This document shows positions 17,312 to 26,900 of a stretch of DNA of 47,932 nucleotides, in pieces. The notes under the pieces were generated by a model. The model did not search any database, had not been told where the DNA came from, and worked only from the letters and a program-made list of their open reading frames with translations. Origin of the DNA: an uncultured Cytophagales bacterium (GTDB taxonomy: Bacteria; Bacteroidota; Bacteroidia; Cytophagales; Cyclobacteriaceae); contig CAJXNP010000029.1 in the NCBI GenBank assembly GCA_913057175.1, forward strand, positions 1 through 47,932. The letters run 5' to 3'. Both the position numbers and the translations under genes were made by a program. Each line of letters opens with the position of its first letter. The stretch's first letter is position 1.

Positions 17312-18211
17312 TTAAACCAATGAGTCGATATCGTCCAAAAAAGTAATGAGATCTTCCAGTTTATTGAGCAGTCTGATATTTTTTGGCAATTGAAAGTCAT
17401 TCCCGATCAATTGAAGGCCAGTCAGAAAGATAGTGGATTTGGGAAAGCTTTCTGATAGCTTATTGATGTAGGATTGTACATCATTGGTGTATGGGTAACT
17501 GGTAAATACAGACAAAAGATACTGTGGCTGGTGAATTTGATACACTTCCTTCAGGTCCTTGAAAGGAAGGTTTTGTCCCAGATAAATTACTTTATGATTT
17601 TTGGTCTTAATCAGGTAAGAGGAAATAAGCAGAGAAATTTCGTGAAGTTCACCCTCAGGTAAAAAGAGCAGGAATTTTTTATCAGTTATTCGGTCAATCA
17701 CCTGGCCGTCAATTGCTACAATGATTTTTTGCCTCGTCAGGTTTGAAATAAAATGTTCATGAGCGGGAGTAATAGCTCCCGTTTGCCATAAAATCCCAAC
17801 CTTCTTGAAGAAAGGTACAATGATTAATAAGACGGTTCTTTCAAAGCCGATCTGTAGAATATTGGTAGTAATTATTTTTTCAAATCGATTTTCATCTAAT
17901 TCAAGCATAGCAATGGTCAATGCCTGGATTTGTTCGCTCTGACCAATTTTTCTGTCGGTAATTCTTTGGACTTCTTCCTTCAGATCCTCACTGGCCATTT
18001 TAGATATCCTGGAAATTTTGAATCCGTTTTCTTTCAGCAAAGAAATATTTAAAATCAGTTTCAGATCTTCATCATTGTAAAATCTAATATTGGTTTCCGT
18101 TCTTTTTGGCTCAATAAAATTATATCGCTGCTCCCAGATCCGAATGGTATGGGCTTTTATGCCTGATAATTGCTCTATGTCTCTGATTGAATAATTTGAC
18201 ACTCTATACAT
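17312..18211 (-). CDS. MerR-family regulator with B12-binding domain, CarH/LitR-type light sensor
   Basis: The 299-residue protein has an N-terminal MerR winged helix (about 5-72; SIRDIEQLSGIKAHTIRIWEQRY). Next is a helical cap domain with W142-x9-E152-H153 (WQTGAITPAHEH), the signature of CarH photoreceptors that caps the upper face of adenosylcobalamin. The Rossmann B12 domain follows, with the lower-ligand His190 in EGELHEIS and the later LGQNLP loop. In CarH, darkness with AdoCbl gives a tetramer that represses; light breaks the Co-C bond and releases DNA. All four key residues are present, so light response through B12 is a strong family-based prediction. The Gly usual in the ExHxxG motif is Ser here. 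It is transcribed toward the sigma-crt operon with a 354-bp gap carrying three dyads. ATG start. Confidence 0.9.
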   Translation of the reverse strand: MYRVSNYSIRDIEQLSGIKAHTIRIWEQRYNFIEPKRTETNIRFYNDEDLKLILNISLLKENGFKISRISKMASEDLKEEVQRITDRKIGQSEQIQALTIAMLELDENRFEKIITTNILQIGFERTVLLIIVPFFKKVGILWQTGAITPAHEHFISNLTRQKIIVAIDGQVIDRITDKKFLLFLPEGELHEISLLISSYLIKTKNHKVIYLGQNLPFKDLKEVYQIHQPQYLLSVFTSYPYTNDVQSYINKLSESFPKSTIFLTGLQLIGNDFQLPKNIRLLNKLEDLITFLDDIDSLV

Positions 18212-18358
18212 TAATTTAAATAATCAAATAACATAACTGAGTTGTCGGACAATTGTTAAAAAAGTTGCAACTCAAATCAAGTCATTCATTTGACAGACAA
18301 AATTTTTATTTGATCACTATAATGGTTTGTTTTGGAAAAATGTTTAAAAAATCTCAAA

Positions 18359-18664
18359 ATGATTTTGTATAACGTCACCATAAAAATAGATAATGATATT
18401 GAGAATGAGTGGCTGGATTGGGTAAAAGATAATTATATCCAAAGAACGCTCAATACAGGTCTGTTTTATGATTACAAACTGCTCAGGCTTCTCAATGTAA
18501 ATGACGATGATGGAATTACATACGCTGTACAGTTCTTTGCAAAATCTTTGTCCCTGGCTGAAAATTTTCTAAACAACCATGCTCAGGAAATTACAAATGA
18601 ACACCGATTGAAATTTCAAAACAGGCATGTTGCTTTTATGACATTACTGGAATCGGTCGATTAA
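18359..18664 (+). CDS. DUF4286 family protein
   Basis: The 101-residue protein (ATG 18359; the frame is open to a TTG at 18332) matches the small DUF4286 family of Bacteroidota: MILYNVTIKIDNDIENEWLDW at the start, YAVQFFAKSLSLAENFL in the middle and NRHVAFMTLLESVD at the end. The pattern suggests a ferredoxin-like alpha/beta fold with no catalytic residues visible, and no function is known. It is divergent from the CarH-like gene (147-bp shared upstream region) and its stop overlaps the convergent GNAT gene by 4 bp. Confidence 0.75.
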   Translation: MILYNVTIKIDNDIENEWLDWVKDNYIQRTLNTGLFYDYKLLRLLNVNDDDGITYAVQFFAKSLSLAENFLNNHAQEITNEHRLKFQNRHVAFMTLLESVD

Positions 18665-19122
18665 TACTTGTCATAAGTGATAGCACAATTCACCCAATCA
18701 TCATCAAAAGAAGCCCCCACCTTTTCATAGTATTTAATTGCAGGCTCATTCCAACTGAGTACCTGCCAGTGAATCTTACCGCAGTTTTCATCTTTTGCCA
18801 CTTTGTAGACTGCTTGAAAAAGTTTGTCTCCAATGCCGTTTCTTCTATATTTTTCCGTTACGATCAGATCATCCAGATAAAGAGACCGGCCCTTCCAGGT
18901 TGAGTAGCTAAAATAATACAATGCGATTCCTACAATCCTGTTACTTATTTCGGCAACAAAAAATTCGAAAGCAGGTCGATCGCCAAAACCTTCTTTTTTC
19001 ATTCTTTCTACAGAATTCGAAACTTCATGTTCTGCTTTCTCAAAAACAGCAAGTTCTTTAACCAGATCAAGAACCTGCTCCAGATCTTCCTCCCTTCCTT
19101 TTCTGATAATTATCTCTTTCAT
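18661..19122 (-). CDS. GNAT-family N-acetyltransferase
   Basis: The 153-residue GNAT-fold protein starts IIIRKGREEDLEQVLDLVKEL. It has the acetyl-CoA pyrophosphate loop in LIVTEKYRRNGIGDKLFQAV (about 88-107) and the C-terminal IHWQVLSWNEPAIKYYEKVGA. The sequence is closest in style to the diamine/spermidine acetyltransferase (SSAT-like) branch, which has VLxWNxxAIxFYxxxGA, but the substrate is uncertain. Its ATG lies directly after the serS stop, so it is co-transcribed and probably translationally coupled with serS. Cytosolic. Confidence 0.85.
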   Translation of the reverse strand: MKEIIIRKGREEDLEQVLDLVKELAVFEKAEHEVSNSVERMKKEGFGDRPAFEFFVAEISNRIVGIALYYFSYSTWKGRSLYLDDLIVTEKYRRNGIGDKLFQAVYKVAKDENCGKIHWQVLSWNEPAIKYYEKVGASFDDDWVNCAITYDKY

Positions 19123-20397
19123 TTAATCGATCATTTCAAATCCGGTGTACTTTACCAGCACATTTGGAAGCTTGATTCCATGGTCTGATTGATTGTTTTC
19201 TAAAATGGCTGCCACGATTCTCGGAAGCGCCAATGCACTGCCATTAAGTGTGTGCAAGTGGTCAGTTTTCTTCTCCTGTGATTTGTATCTCAGCTTTAGT
19301 CGGTTTGCCTGGTAAGTTTCAAAATTACTCACTGAGCTAACCTCCAGCCATTTTTTCTGGGCTCCGGAATATACTTCCATATCAAAAGTCAGGGCAGAGG
19401 TAAATCCCATATCGCCGCCGCATAATTTGATTTTCCTGAATGGCAGCTCCAGCTTTTTCAACAAACCTTCAACATATGAACACATTTCCTCAAGCGCCTG
19501 GTAAGATTCTTCTGGTTTCCGGATCTGTACAATTTCCACCTTATCAAACTGGTGCAAACGGTTAAGCCCCCGGACATGCGCTCCCCAGGATCCGGCTTCC
19601 CTTCGGAAACAAGGGGTGTATCCAACGTTCTTTACCGGTAGATCATCTTCCAATAAAATCACATTTCTGTACATATTGGTTATCGGAACCTCTGCAGTAG
19701 GAATGAGGAAAAAATCGCTATCTGTAATTCCGTACATCTGACCTTCTTTATCAGGTAATTGACCAGTTCCATATCCCGAGTCGGAATTGATGATGGTAGG
19801 TGGCTGGACTTCCAGATAACCGGCTTTTTCAGCTTCATCAAGAAAGAAATTGATCAATGCCCGCTGAAGCTTCGCCCCTTTTCCCTTGTACACAGGAAAT
19901 CCGGCGCCTGTGATTTTATTTCCCAGTTCGAAATCAATGATGTCATATTTTTCAATGAGCTCCCAATGGGGCATGGCATCGTCACTTAATTGTGGTTTTG
20001 ACCCTGATTCTGTTATAACTTCGTTGTCCTCAGCTGTATTTCCTTCAGGAACAGAGACATGAGCAGCATTGGGAATGGTGTAAAGGAGTTCCCTGATTTC
20101 TTCCTCGATAGCATTATATTTTTCCTGCAGGCTTTTGCTTTTGGATTTGAGAGCGCTGGTCTCGGATTTTACTTTTTCAGCTTCGTCTTTTTTCCCCTCC
20201 TTCATCAATCCGCCAATCTGCCTTGAAAGCTCATTGGATCGCTGTAAAGTCTGGTCTAATTCAACCTGTGTTTTCTTTCTTGAGTCGTCCTTTTCCAGCA
20301 GTTCGGAAATTATTTCCCTCGCATTGCTAAACCTTTTTTTTAGTAAACCGTCAATGATTTTATCCCGGTCTTGATTGATATCTGTTATCCTCAACAT
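19123..20397 (-). CDS. serS: Serine--tRNA ligase
   Basis: SerRS charges tRNA-Ser with serine. The 424-residue protein shows the N-terminal antiparallel coiled-coil arm that grips the tRNA long variable arm (about 30-105, rich in K/E/Q), then the class II core: motif 2 TPCFRREAGSWGAHVRGLNR, FDKVEIVQI, and motif 3 in LNGSALALPRIVAAILENNQ. The length and order are standard. ATG start. A -7 element TACTTTTG lies 19 bp upstream of the start. The GNAT gene follows without a gap. Confidence 0.97.
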   Translation of the reverse strand: MLRITDINQDRDKIIDGLLKKRFSNAREIISELLEKDDSRKKTQVELDQTLQRSNELSRQIGGLMKEGKKDEAEKVKSETSALKSKSKSLQEKYNAIEEEIRELLYTIPNAAHVSVPEGNTAEDNEVITESGSKPQLSDDAMPHWELIEKYDIIDFELGNKITGAGFPVYKGKGAKLQRALINFFLDEAEKAGYLEVQPPTIINSDSGYGTGQLPDKEGQMYGITDSDFFLIPTAEVPITNMYRNVILLEDDLPVKNVGYTPCFRREAGSWGAHVRGLNRLHQFDKVEIVQIRKPEESYQALEEMCSYVEGLLKKLELPFRKIKLCGGDMGFTSALTFDMEVYSGAQKKWLEVSSVSNFETYQANRLKLRYKSQEKKTDHLHTLNGSALALPRIVAAILENNQSDHGIKLPNVLVKYTGFEMID

Positions 20398-20415
20398 GCT
20401 CTATAAAATTTGACA

Positions 20416-20449
20416 CAAAAGTAAAGTTTTTAAGCAATTGTAGGACAAA
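20416..20449 (-). promoter_or_regulatory. Probable serS promoter
   Basis: On the minus strand TTTG (20446-20449), 22-nt spacer, TACTTTTG (20416-20423): both boxes match the Bacteroidota consensus, with a slightly long spacer. The leader to the serS ATG would be about 12 nt. The rest of the divergent gap toward rho (to 20654) is AT-rich without a clear second promoter. Confidence 0.5.
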
Positions 20450-20654
20450 AAACAGGATTTATCGAATAATCATCGGCAATTGGTGAAAATAAATTCGTAT
20501 TACTTGACAAATAGTCTTAAGTAGTATATAATTGCATTGACATACATCGCTTTTCGGCTGAAAAGTTCTTATCTAATTCAACCAATTTTATTTAATAATA
20601 TATCAATCTTCATAAATTCCTTTTTTACGTGGTATTTACCATTATATAATCAAA

Positions 20655-22253
20655 ATGTACACTATTGACGATTTAAATGTGAGGCTTCTCTCAGAATTGA
20701 AGGAGATAGCTGAGGAGATGGGAGTTAAGAATTTTAAAAAACTGCCCAAAAAAGAATTAATCTACAAAATTCTGGACGAGCAAGCTTCGTCACCTGAAGC
20801 TGCTGAAAAACCTGTAGCAAAAAAACCCAAGCCTACAGACAACGGGGATCATTCTAAAACAGAAGAGAAAAGAAAAATAATGAAGAGGGAGAACGTTAAA
20901 AATGTTGAAAAATCATCAACCGACGAGCTTTCGTCCGATGATCTTTTGGAATCATTTGATTTTGACGTTGACCCTTCTATTACTTCTTTTGAAGAAAAAA
21001 GCTCAGGACAGAATTCTCCTAAGGAGGATTCTCCAAAAGAGGATAAGTCCAGGGACTTTGATTCGGATGATAAAAGACCTAAGAAAGACATCAGAAAAGA
21101 TGATCAGAGAAAGCCTAAAAAGATTAATATCAAAGAATTTGACGGGGCAATTGTTAATGAAGGTGTCTTGGAAATCATGCAGGATGGTTATGGTTTCTTA
21201 AGATCATCAGATTACAACTACCTGGCAAGTCCGGATGATATTTACGTTTCGCCTTCACAGATCAAATTGTTTGGTCTGAAGACTGGTGATACTGTACGGG
21301 GTCAGATCCGACCTCCAAAAGAAGGAGAAAAATATTTCGCATTACTTCGTGTTGAGTCCGTTAATGGAAAAACAACCGAGGAGATCAGGGACCGGGTTCC
21401 GTTTGAATACCTGACACCGTTATTTCCGGAAGAGAGAATTAAGCTGTCAGGCGAGCCTAATAACTTATCTGCTAGGTTCCTGGATCTTTTTGCTCCGATT
21501 GGAAAAGGACAAAGAGCGATGATCGTTTCTCAACCCAAATCGGGTAAGACTGTTCTTTTACAGAATATTGCTAATGCAATTGCGGAAAATCATCCGGAAA
21601 TTTACCTGATGATCCTTTTGATCGATGAACGTCCGGAAGAGGTAACAGATATGGCCAGAAGTGTAAAGGCAGAAGTGATCTCTTCTACATTTGATGAGCA
21701 GGCCGAACGACACGTAAAAGTAGCTGGTATTGTTTTGGAAAAAGCCAAGCGAATGGTAGAATGCGGTCACGATGTGGTGATCTTACTCGATTCCATCACA
21801 AGGTTAGCAAGGGCTCATAACACCGTGGTTCCGTCATCAGGAAAGATCCTTTCAGGTGGTGTGGATGCCAATGCTTTGCATAAACCAAAAAGGTTCTTCG
21901 GTGCAGCAAGAAATGTTGAAAATGGTGGTTCACTGACCATCATTGCCACCGCGCTTATCGAAACCGGATCGAAAATGGATGAAGTGATCTTTGAAGAATT
22001 TAAAGGTACCGGTAACATGGAACTTGTATTGGACAGAAAACTGGCCAACAAACGAGTTTACCCGGCTATCGATATTCCAGCTTCAGGAACGCGAAGAGAA
22101 GAATTGCTGCTTGATCAGGAGATTCTGCAACGTGTTTGGATCCTGAGAAAATTCATGTCAGATATGACCTCTCAGGAAGCGATGGAATTCCTGCAGGATA
22201 AGATCAAAGGAACAAGAAACAACGAAGAGTTTCTTGTATCCATGAATGGATAA
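20655..22253 (+). CDS. rho: Transcription termination factor Rho with long charged insertion
   Basis: Rho is the hexameric RNA helicase that ends transcripts. The 532-residue protein has a Rho_N domain (about 4-42, [20 protein letters not shown]), then an insertion of about 115 residues (49-163) that is almost all K, E, D, S, P and looks disordered. The RNA-binding cold-shock fold follows (about 167-235, [15 protein letters not shown]). The ATPase has Walker [10 protein letters not shown], Walker [17 protein letters not shown] and the R-loop region [16 protein letters not shown]. Similar insertions are typical of Bacteroidota Rho, and in Bacteroides thetaiotaomicron the region drives phase separation (established from memory). 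A strong terminator follows. ATG start. Confidence 0.97.
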   Translation: MYTIDDLNVRLLSELKEIAEEMGVKNFKKLPKKELIYKILDEQASSPEAAEKPVAKKPKPTDNGDHSKTEEKRKIMKRENVKNVEKSSTDELSSDDLLESFDFDVDPSITSFEEKSSGQNSPKEDSPKEDKSRDFDSDDKRPKKDIRKDDQRKPKKINIKEFDGAIVNEGVLEIMQDGYGFLRSSDYNYLASPDDIYVSPSQIKLFGLKTGDTVRGQIRPPKEGEKYFALLRVESVNGKTTEEIRDRVPFEYLTPLFPEERIKLSGEPNNLSARFLDLFAPIGKGQRAMIVSQPKSGKTVLLQNIANAIAENHPEIYLMILLIDERPEEVTDMARSVKAEVISSTFDEQAERHVKVAGIVLEKAKRMVECGHDVVILLDSITRLARAHNTVVPSSGKILSGGVDANALHKPKRFFGAARNVENGGSLTIIATALIETGSKMDEVIFEEFKGTGNMELVLDRKLANKRVYPAIDIPASGTRREELLLDQEILQRVWILRKFMSDMTSQEAMEFLQDKIKGTRNNEEFLVSMNG

Positions 22254-22273
22254 AAAGATTATTGACAATAAGT

Positions 22274-22308
22274 AAAAAGCCCTGCTTAAGACAAGTGGGG
22301 CTTTTTTT
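22274..22308. terminator. Intrinsic terminator after rho
   Basis: Stem AAAAAGCCC (22274-22282) with GGGCTTTTT (22298-22306). Five further inner pairs include two G-U, and a T-run follows. The A- and T-runs on both flanks make it usable from both strands, ending rho and the convergent Dabb gene. Confidence 0.85.
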
Positions 22309-22319
22309 ATGCTAAAATC

Positions 22320-22622
22320 TTAATATTCCACATCAAACACCTTCACTTCCTTCCAAAATTCTTTGCAGGTATTAATGAATTTGTGATGAGTGGGGTGGTC
22401 CTGGTAAGCATCGTGCTGCTGGACATTGTGGAAAGTGGTCGATAATGCAAAGCTATATTTTTTGTCAACAACCGGGCGGTCAGCTGTTTCTGCTGGCTTT
22501 CCAACAAATCCACTGACCATGTTCTTGATTTCCATCAGGCTTTTTAGTCCGGTTTCAAACTTTTTGATTTCTTCCTCACTCAAATCTTCTTTCAGGTAGA
22601 AGTATACGTTGTGTTGTAGCAT
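22320..22622 (-). CDS. Dabb (stress-responsive alpha/beta-barrel) domain protein
   Basis: The 100-residue protein starts MLQHNVYFYLKEDLSEEEI and contains YSFALSTTFHNVQQHDAYQ followed by HPTHHKFI, the pattern of the Dabb ferredoxin-like fold (lead His in HNVYF, and the D-x-YQxHPxH motif). Such proteins dimerise into a small barrel; most are of unknown function, some are stress-induced. It is convergent with rho across a shared terminator and lies downstream of the ROK kinase, about 200 bp away on the same strand. ATG start. Confidence 0.85.
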   Translation of the reverse strand: MLQHNVYFYLKEDLSEEEIKKFETGLKSLMEIKNMVSGFVGKPAETADRPVVDKKYSFALSTTFHNVQQHDAYQDHPTHHKFINTCKEFWKEVKVFDVEY

Positions 22623-22660
22623 AATTTATTTTTAATTATTTGGAATTTGGCTGCAATATT

Positions 22661-22825
22661 GAAGAATTCAGGATAAAAACTAAGAATAAATTTGATTAAT
22701 AGTAATCCGTAAATTCCCTCCTTATTTTTCCATGGACTGTATTCTAATTGTCTACTATTGAGAATGAAGGTTTGTGAGGGCACAAACCTTGGTAACGGGA
22801 AGAATTCAGGATAAATTTGATTAAT
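22661..22825. repeat. Imperfect direct repeat flanking a hairpin, downstream of the ROK gene
   Basis: GAAGAATTCAGGATA followed by AATTTGATTAAT occurs at 22799-22825 without a break and again at 22661-22700 with 13 extra bases in the middle. The second copy (22799-22825) includes the ROK stop codon. Between the copies lies a perfect 10-bp hairpin, AAGGTTTGTG (22767-22776) / CACAAACCTT (22781-22790), with no T-run on the transcribed strand. It looks like a small duplication or a remnant of a miniature element. Confidence 0.5.
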
Positions 22826-23738
22826 GGTCGACCAGCATAGCGGCACCGAATACTCCGGCGCTGTCACCTAATTCGGGTTTGAGAAATACGGTATCCAGGC
22901 GATTGTTAAAGACGTATTTTTTCACGCGTTCAACTCCCTCTGTATAAAGCAAATCGATATTGCCAACCCCTCCACCGAGCACAATCGCATCGGGATCGAC
23001 AATATTGATGACAACAGAGATTCCTTTTCCAAATTGTTCCAACAGACGGTCGATGGTTTTGTGGGCAATTGGATCTGTATCCCTTGATTTGAAAATTTCT
23101 TTTAGCTTTTTCCTGTCTCCAGATTGCTGCTGATAAAATTTTTCCAATCCAGTTCCGCTGATAACCGTTTCCACACATCCCGATTTACCACAATAACAAG
23201 ACCCTCCTGATTCATCGAGAAAATTGTGGCCCCATTCTCCACCAATTCCCTGTCTTCCATTGATCACATGACCGTTAATAACCAAACCTCCTCCGACTCC
23301 AGTTCCCATGATCACGCCGAATACAACTTTAGCTTCCGGCATTTTGCTTCGTACAATGCCCATTTTAGTTTCTGCCAATGCAAAACAATTGGCATCATTA
23401 GCAATGGCAATAGGAAGATTAATTTTTGTTTCAAGGTCCATTTTGAAAGGAGTGCCATTCAGACAGGTGGTATTACTGTTTTTCAGGGTTCCGGTAATAG
23501 GATCAAGAGCTCCGGGAGTACCAATTCCAATGCTTTCCGGATGTTCTCCAACTTCCTTGCCGAGAAGTTCAATCAAATGTTCGATTTGCGATAGAATGTG
23601 GTTGTAGCCATTTTCCTGTTCAGTGGGTACTCTTAACCTGGCAATGACATTGAAGTCAGATTTATTTAGTACTACGCCTTCAATTTTTGTTCCGCCAAGG
23701 TCTATTCCCCATAGGTATGGGTGGTTGGATTGTGACAT
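22821..23738 (-). CDS. ROK-family sugar kinase (glucokinase / N-acylhexosamine kinase type)
   Basis: The 305-residue protein opens with the ATP-phosphate loop GIDLGGTKIEGVVL. It has the catalytic Asp in IANDANCFALAE, the adenosine loop GVIMGTGVGGGLVINGHV, the substrate Glu/His region GGEWGHNFLD, and the ROK zinc motif CYCGKSGCVE. ROK kinases phosphorylate glucose or other hexoses in the cytosol; glucose versus N-acetyl sugar cannot be decided here. There is no DNA-binding N-terminus, so it is an enzyme and not a ROK repressor. Stand-alone gene. ATG start. Confidence 0.92.
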   Translation of the reverse strand: MSQSNHPYLWGIDLGGTKIEGVVLNKSDFNVIARLRVPTEQENGYNHILSQIEHLIELLGKEVGEHPESIGIGTPGALDPITGTLKNSNTTCLNGTPFKMDLETKINLPIAIANDANCFALAETKMGIVRSKMPEAKVVFGVIMGTGVGGGLVINGHVINGRQGIGGEWGHNFLDESGGSCYCGKSGCVETVISGTGLEKFYQQQSGDRKKLKEIFKSRDTDPIAHKTIDRLLEQFGKGISVVINIVDPDAIVLGGGVGNIDLLYTEGVERVKKYVFNNRLDTVFLKPELGDSAGVFGAAMLVDH

Positions 23739-23819
23739 GTTAACTGAAATTTAAACTTGGCGATTAAGATACTATGATTTTCAATCTTTGAGAATATCCC
23801 GGTAGAAAGTTGTTAAAAA

Positions 23820-23863
23820 GCAAAGGGCAGTTGGCGTAGTATATCCTGCCAACTGCCCTTTGC
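23820..23863 (-). terminator. Long perfect hairpin, terminator of the AsmA-like gene
   Basis: A 16-bp perfect stem, GCAAAGGGCAGTTGGC (23820-23835) and GCCAACTGCCCTTTGC (23848-23863), with a 12-nt loop. On the minus strand it is followed directly by TTTTT, so it should terminate the transcript of the gene ending at 23907. The stem is longer than most simple terminators and resembles intergenic repeat palindromes. Confidence 0.75.
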
Positions 23864-23906
23864 CAATGACATAGCCATGCCTTCGGCGCTGCCAACTCTA
23901 AATCAA

Positions 23907-26900
23907 TTAGTTTTTCTTCTTCTTGAAAAGGTTGTTGATGATCTTTTCAGCTTCTTCCTTGGATTTGTCTACTACTTCGCCGGCTTCTTCACCCAGTTTT
24001 TCTTCCGCTTCCTTTTTCAATTTTTCAGCTTCCTCATTAGCCTTTTCTTTCTGCTCTTCCGCAATTTTTTCAGCCTCTTTTTGAACTTCTTGCTTTTTTT
24101 CTTCTACCTTTTTCTCAGCCTCAACTTTTACTTTTTCGACTTCTTCCTCTACTTTTTGTTCAGCGGCTGCTTTCACTTCACCTTCACCATAGTCTATGCT
24201 GGCAATGCTGATTTTAGGATCAAAAAAGTTTCCTCCGATTTTAAAAGTTATATCAGCATTTGTCGAACCAATATTTTTTCCAACCTGATTGGAAATAAAT
24301 GCATTGACTGCCTGTCCGGCAGCTCCTGTTTCAATGTTGGTTTTGATTTTATAATCCAGGCTTTGGTCCAAGCCGATGCTTCCTTCTACTTTGGCTAAGT
24401 GATCACCTAATTTCAAGTCAAAAGGTTTAACCCTTGCGCGGCCATTTTTCACCTCAGCACTCATGATCACGTCTTTGATGGAGAAGTTTTCTGTTGCCAG
24501 ATTGGATTTCGTCAGGCTGTTAATTCCTGAAACCAACTTTGAGTTTTTTACAGCAGCCTGAGCGATTTTGATTAAACCATCTGCAGAAACAGTACTCAAG
24601 TCTGGCATCATGTCCTGACCGAGCAAGCCGCTCATTTTCAGGTCTGTATTAAAATTCCCATCCATCGAGTTGGCAAAAGGTGCAAATGCCTTTACCATCT
24701 CAAATGCGGTAAACGATTTAGGAATCGACAAATCTTTGACTGACAAAACATAATCAAACGCAGGTTTGGAAAGATCCCTTGTATCGTAAGTTCCGTTCAT
24801 CACAATCCTTCCATTAAACAATGCGAAGCCCAGATCATTCATGTTGACAACCCCATCCCGGACAATGATCTTTCCACTGGCGTCATTTAGTTGCAGGTTG
24901 TCGTAGTAGATCTTTTTAATGTTTGATGCAAATTCAAAGTCAACGTTTTTAGGTACTTCCATTACTTCCATTGGTACCGTGTCCTCAACAACTTCTTCCG
25001 TCTCATCACCAGTCATCCATTCATTCAGGTCAAGTCTTTCTGAAACCAGTGACATCTTTCCCGTTAATAAGGCATTTTCTTTGAACACGTAATCCATGTA
25101 ATTGGTCACATACCCCTTTACGTTAAAGTCGCTGCTTCCCGCGCGTGCATCCAGGGCTTGGATATCCACTTTCTCAGGATTGAAAGCCACAGCGCTTTTG
25201 CTGATGATAAAATCTGTAGGCATATCGACACTTTTGTATACAAAATCCGTCAATTCGGCCTTTCCACTTGTTGGAAGGCGGTCATATTTTTCCGCTTCGA
25301 CATCCGAATATTTACCTTTTGTCGAGATGTCAGCCAATAATTTTCCTGTATAGCTCATTCCCTCAATTGGGTAGTATTCATTGATGACTGCCAGGTCAAT
25401 AGTTCCATTGGCTGTAAGGTCCCAGGTATAGTCAATCAGGTTGTTAAAAGCCAATTTGGCTGTAAACTGGTCTTCACCCATTTTCATGGAGAAATTTGGA
25501 ACATCCAGTTTGAAATCTTCCATTTTCCCAGTAGCGCAAGCCAATGAACTGGTAAAATTCAAGTTTTCGAGTGCTTTTGGAAATTCCGCATACTTAATAA
25601 ATCCGTTTTCCAACGACATATTTCCACTAAAAGTTGGGATGATTTGCTTGATGGAATCATAAACACCACTAGCAGTCAGATCAATTTTATACAATCCCTT
25701 CATGTCAACTCCTTCCATTGGGAACATGGTGCTCAACTCACCAAGATTCAGACTGGCCTTGATGTCTGCATTCATATCGTAATTGACGAGGTTTTTGATC
25801 AGCAATTTCATATCGATCGGGTTTTTACCAAAATCCATGTGAAATTGTTTGATATCGATGATAGTGTTGTCGATGTTTCCATCCTTGCAGTCGACCAGCA
25901 TGTCCATGTTGATATTGGTAAGGGAAGTCGGAAGGTCGGGGTAGTGGATCATCCCATCACTAGCCTGAAGAGAGACATTGTAAGCAGGCATGGAAGTATC
26001 GTTCATGATGCCTTTGACAAAGCCTGAAAAGGATAAATTACCACTTGCCTCAATGTCTTCGTATCCTTCTGTAAATGCAGCAGGAACAAGTGAATAGATG
26101 CTTTTTATGCTGGTATTCTCTGATTTAAAATTGATATCCATTTCCATGTCATCGCCTGGCATAGCAAAATAACCGTCGAATGAAAGTGGGAAATCATTCA
26201 AGTAGACTTGGTTATCCTGAAATGTGAATTTCATATTGGCAAGATCCATATTCAGGATCACGTCTGCCGTCAAATGCTGGCCATTCAGATAAGTGATGCC
26301 ATCAAACGAAGTTTTGACTTTATCAATAGACGTTTCTGTATCCATATCAAAAACATCAAGGGTAAAATCGCCACTTCCTTCATGATTTACTCCTGTTAAG
26401 ATTAAGTCAAATGGCAAAGTCAGGTCTTTGTAGGAAATTTTTGAATTGGTCAATTGCCAGCTGTCTATACCAATTTCCATATTGTTTTCAGAGGTTTCTT
26501 CCTCTACAACCGTATCTTCTGTTGGCATTGCAATGTCGTAATTGGCAGTTCCGTCCTCCAGAACAATAACATTGATGTTAGCGCCATCCAGGTTCAATGA
26601 TTTGACAGTAGGTTTATCACCAAACAAGCTGAAAAGATCGATGGTGATATTAAATTCATCAACTGAAACGAGTGTGTCCCTGATGAAGCGGTCTTTTCCA
26701 ACGATCCCAAAATCGGCTAGTTTGACCGTTGGATTAGGGAAATTTTTGAAAAGTGTCAACCCGAATTTATCCGCATCAAAATATACATTTGCATTGATGC
26801 TTTCAGCGAGAGCTTCGTCAATTCCTTTTTTGATATCATCCTTGAAAATTGCCGGTAAAATGGCTGCAGCAGCGACAATCAGGATAACGATGCTTATTAA

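Noticed and set aside
17312-18211. B12-independent CarA-like regulator
   Set aside because: Both the W-x9-EH cap motif and the lower-ligand His are intact, which points to a B12-using CarH type.
22592-22867. 91-residue minus-strand frame overlapping Dabb and ROK ends
   Set aside because: It overlaps both real genes, has no family motif, and the interval is better explained by a repeat pair with a hairpin.
23877-24398. Phe-rich 173-residue plus-strand frame that looks like a membrane protein
   Set aside because: It is the antisense of the Lys/Glu-rich coiled-coil tail of the AsmA-like gene; Phe/Leu-rich reading of AAG/GAA codons on the opposite strand explains it.
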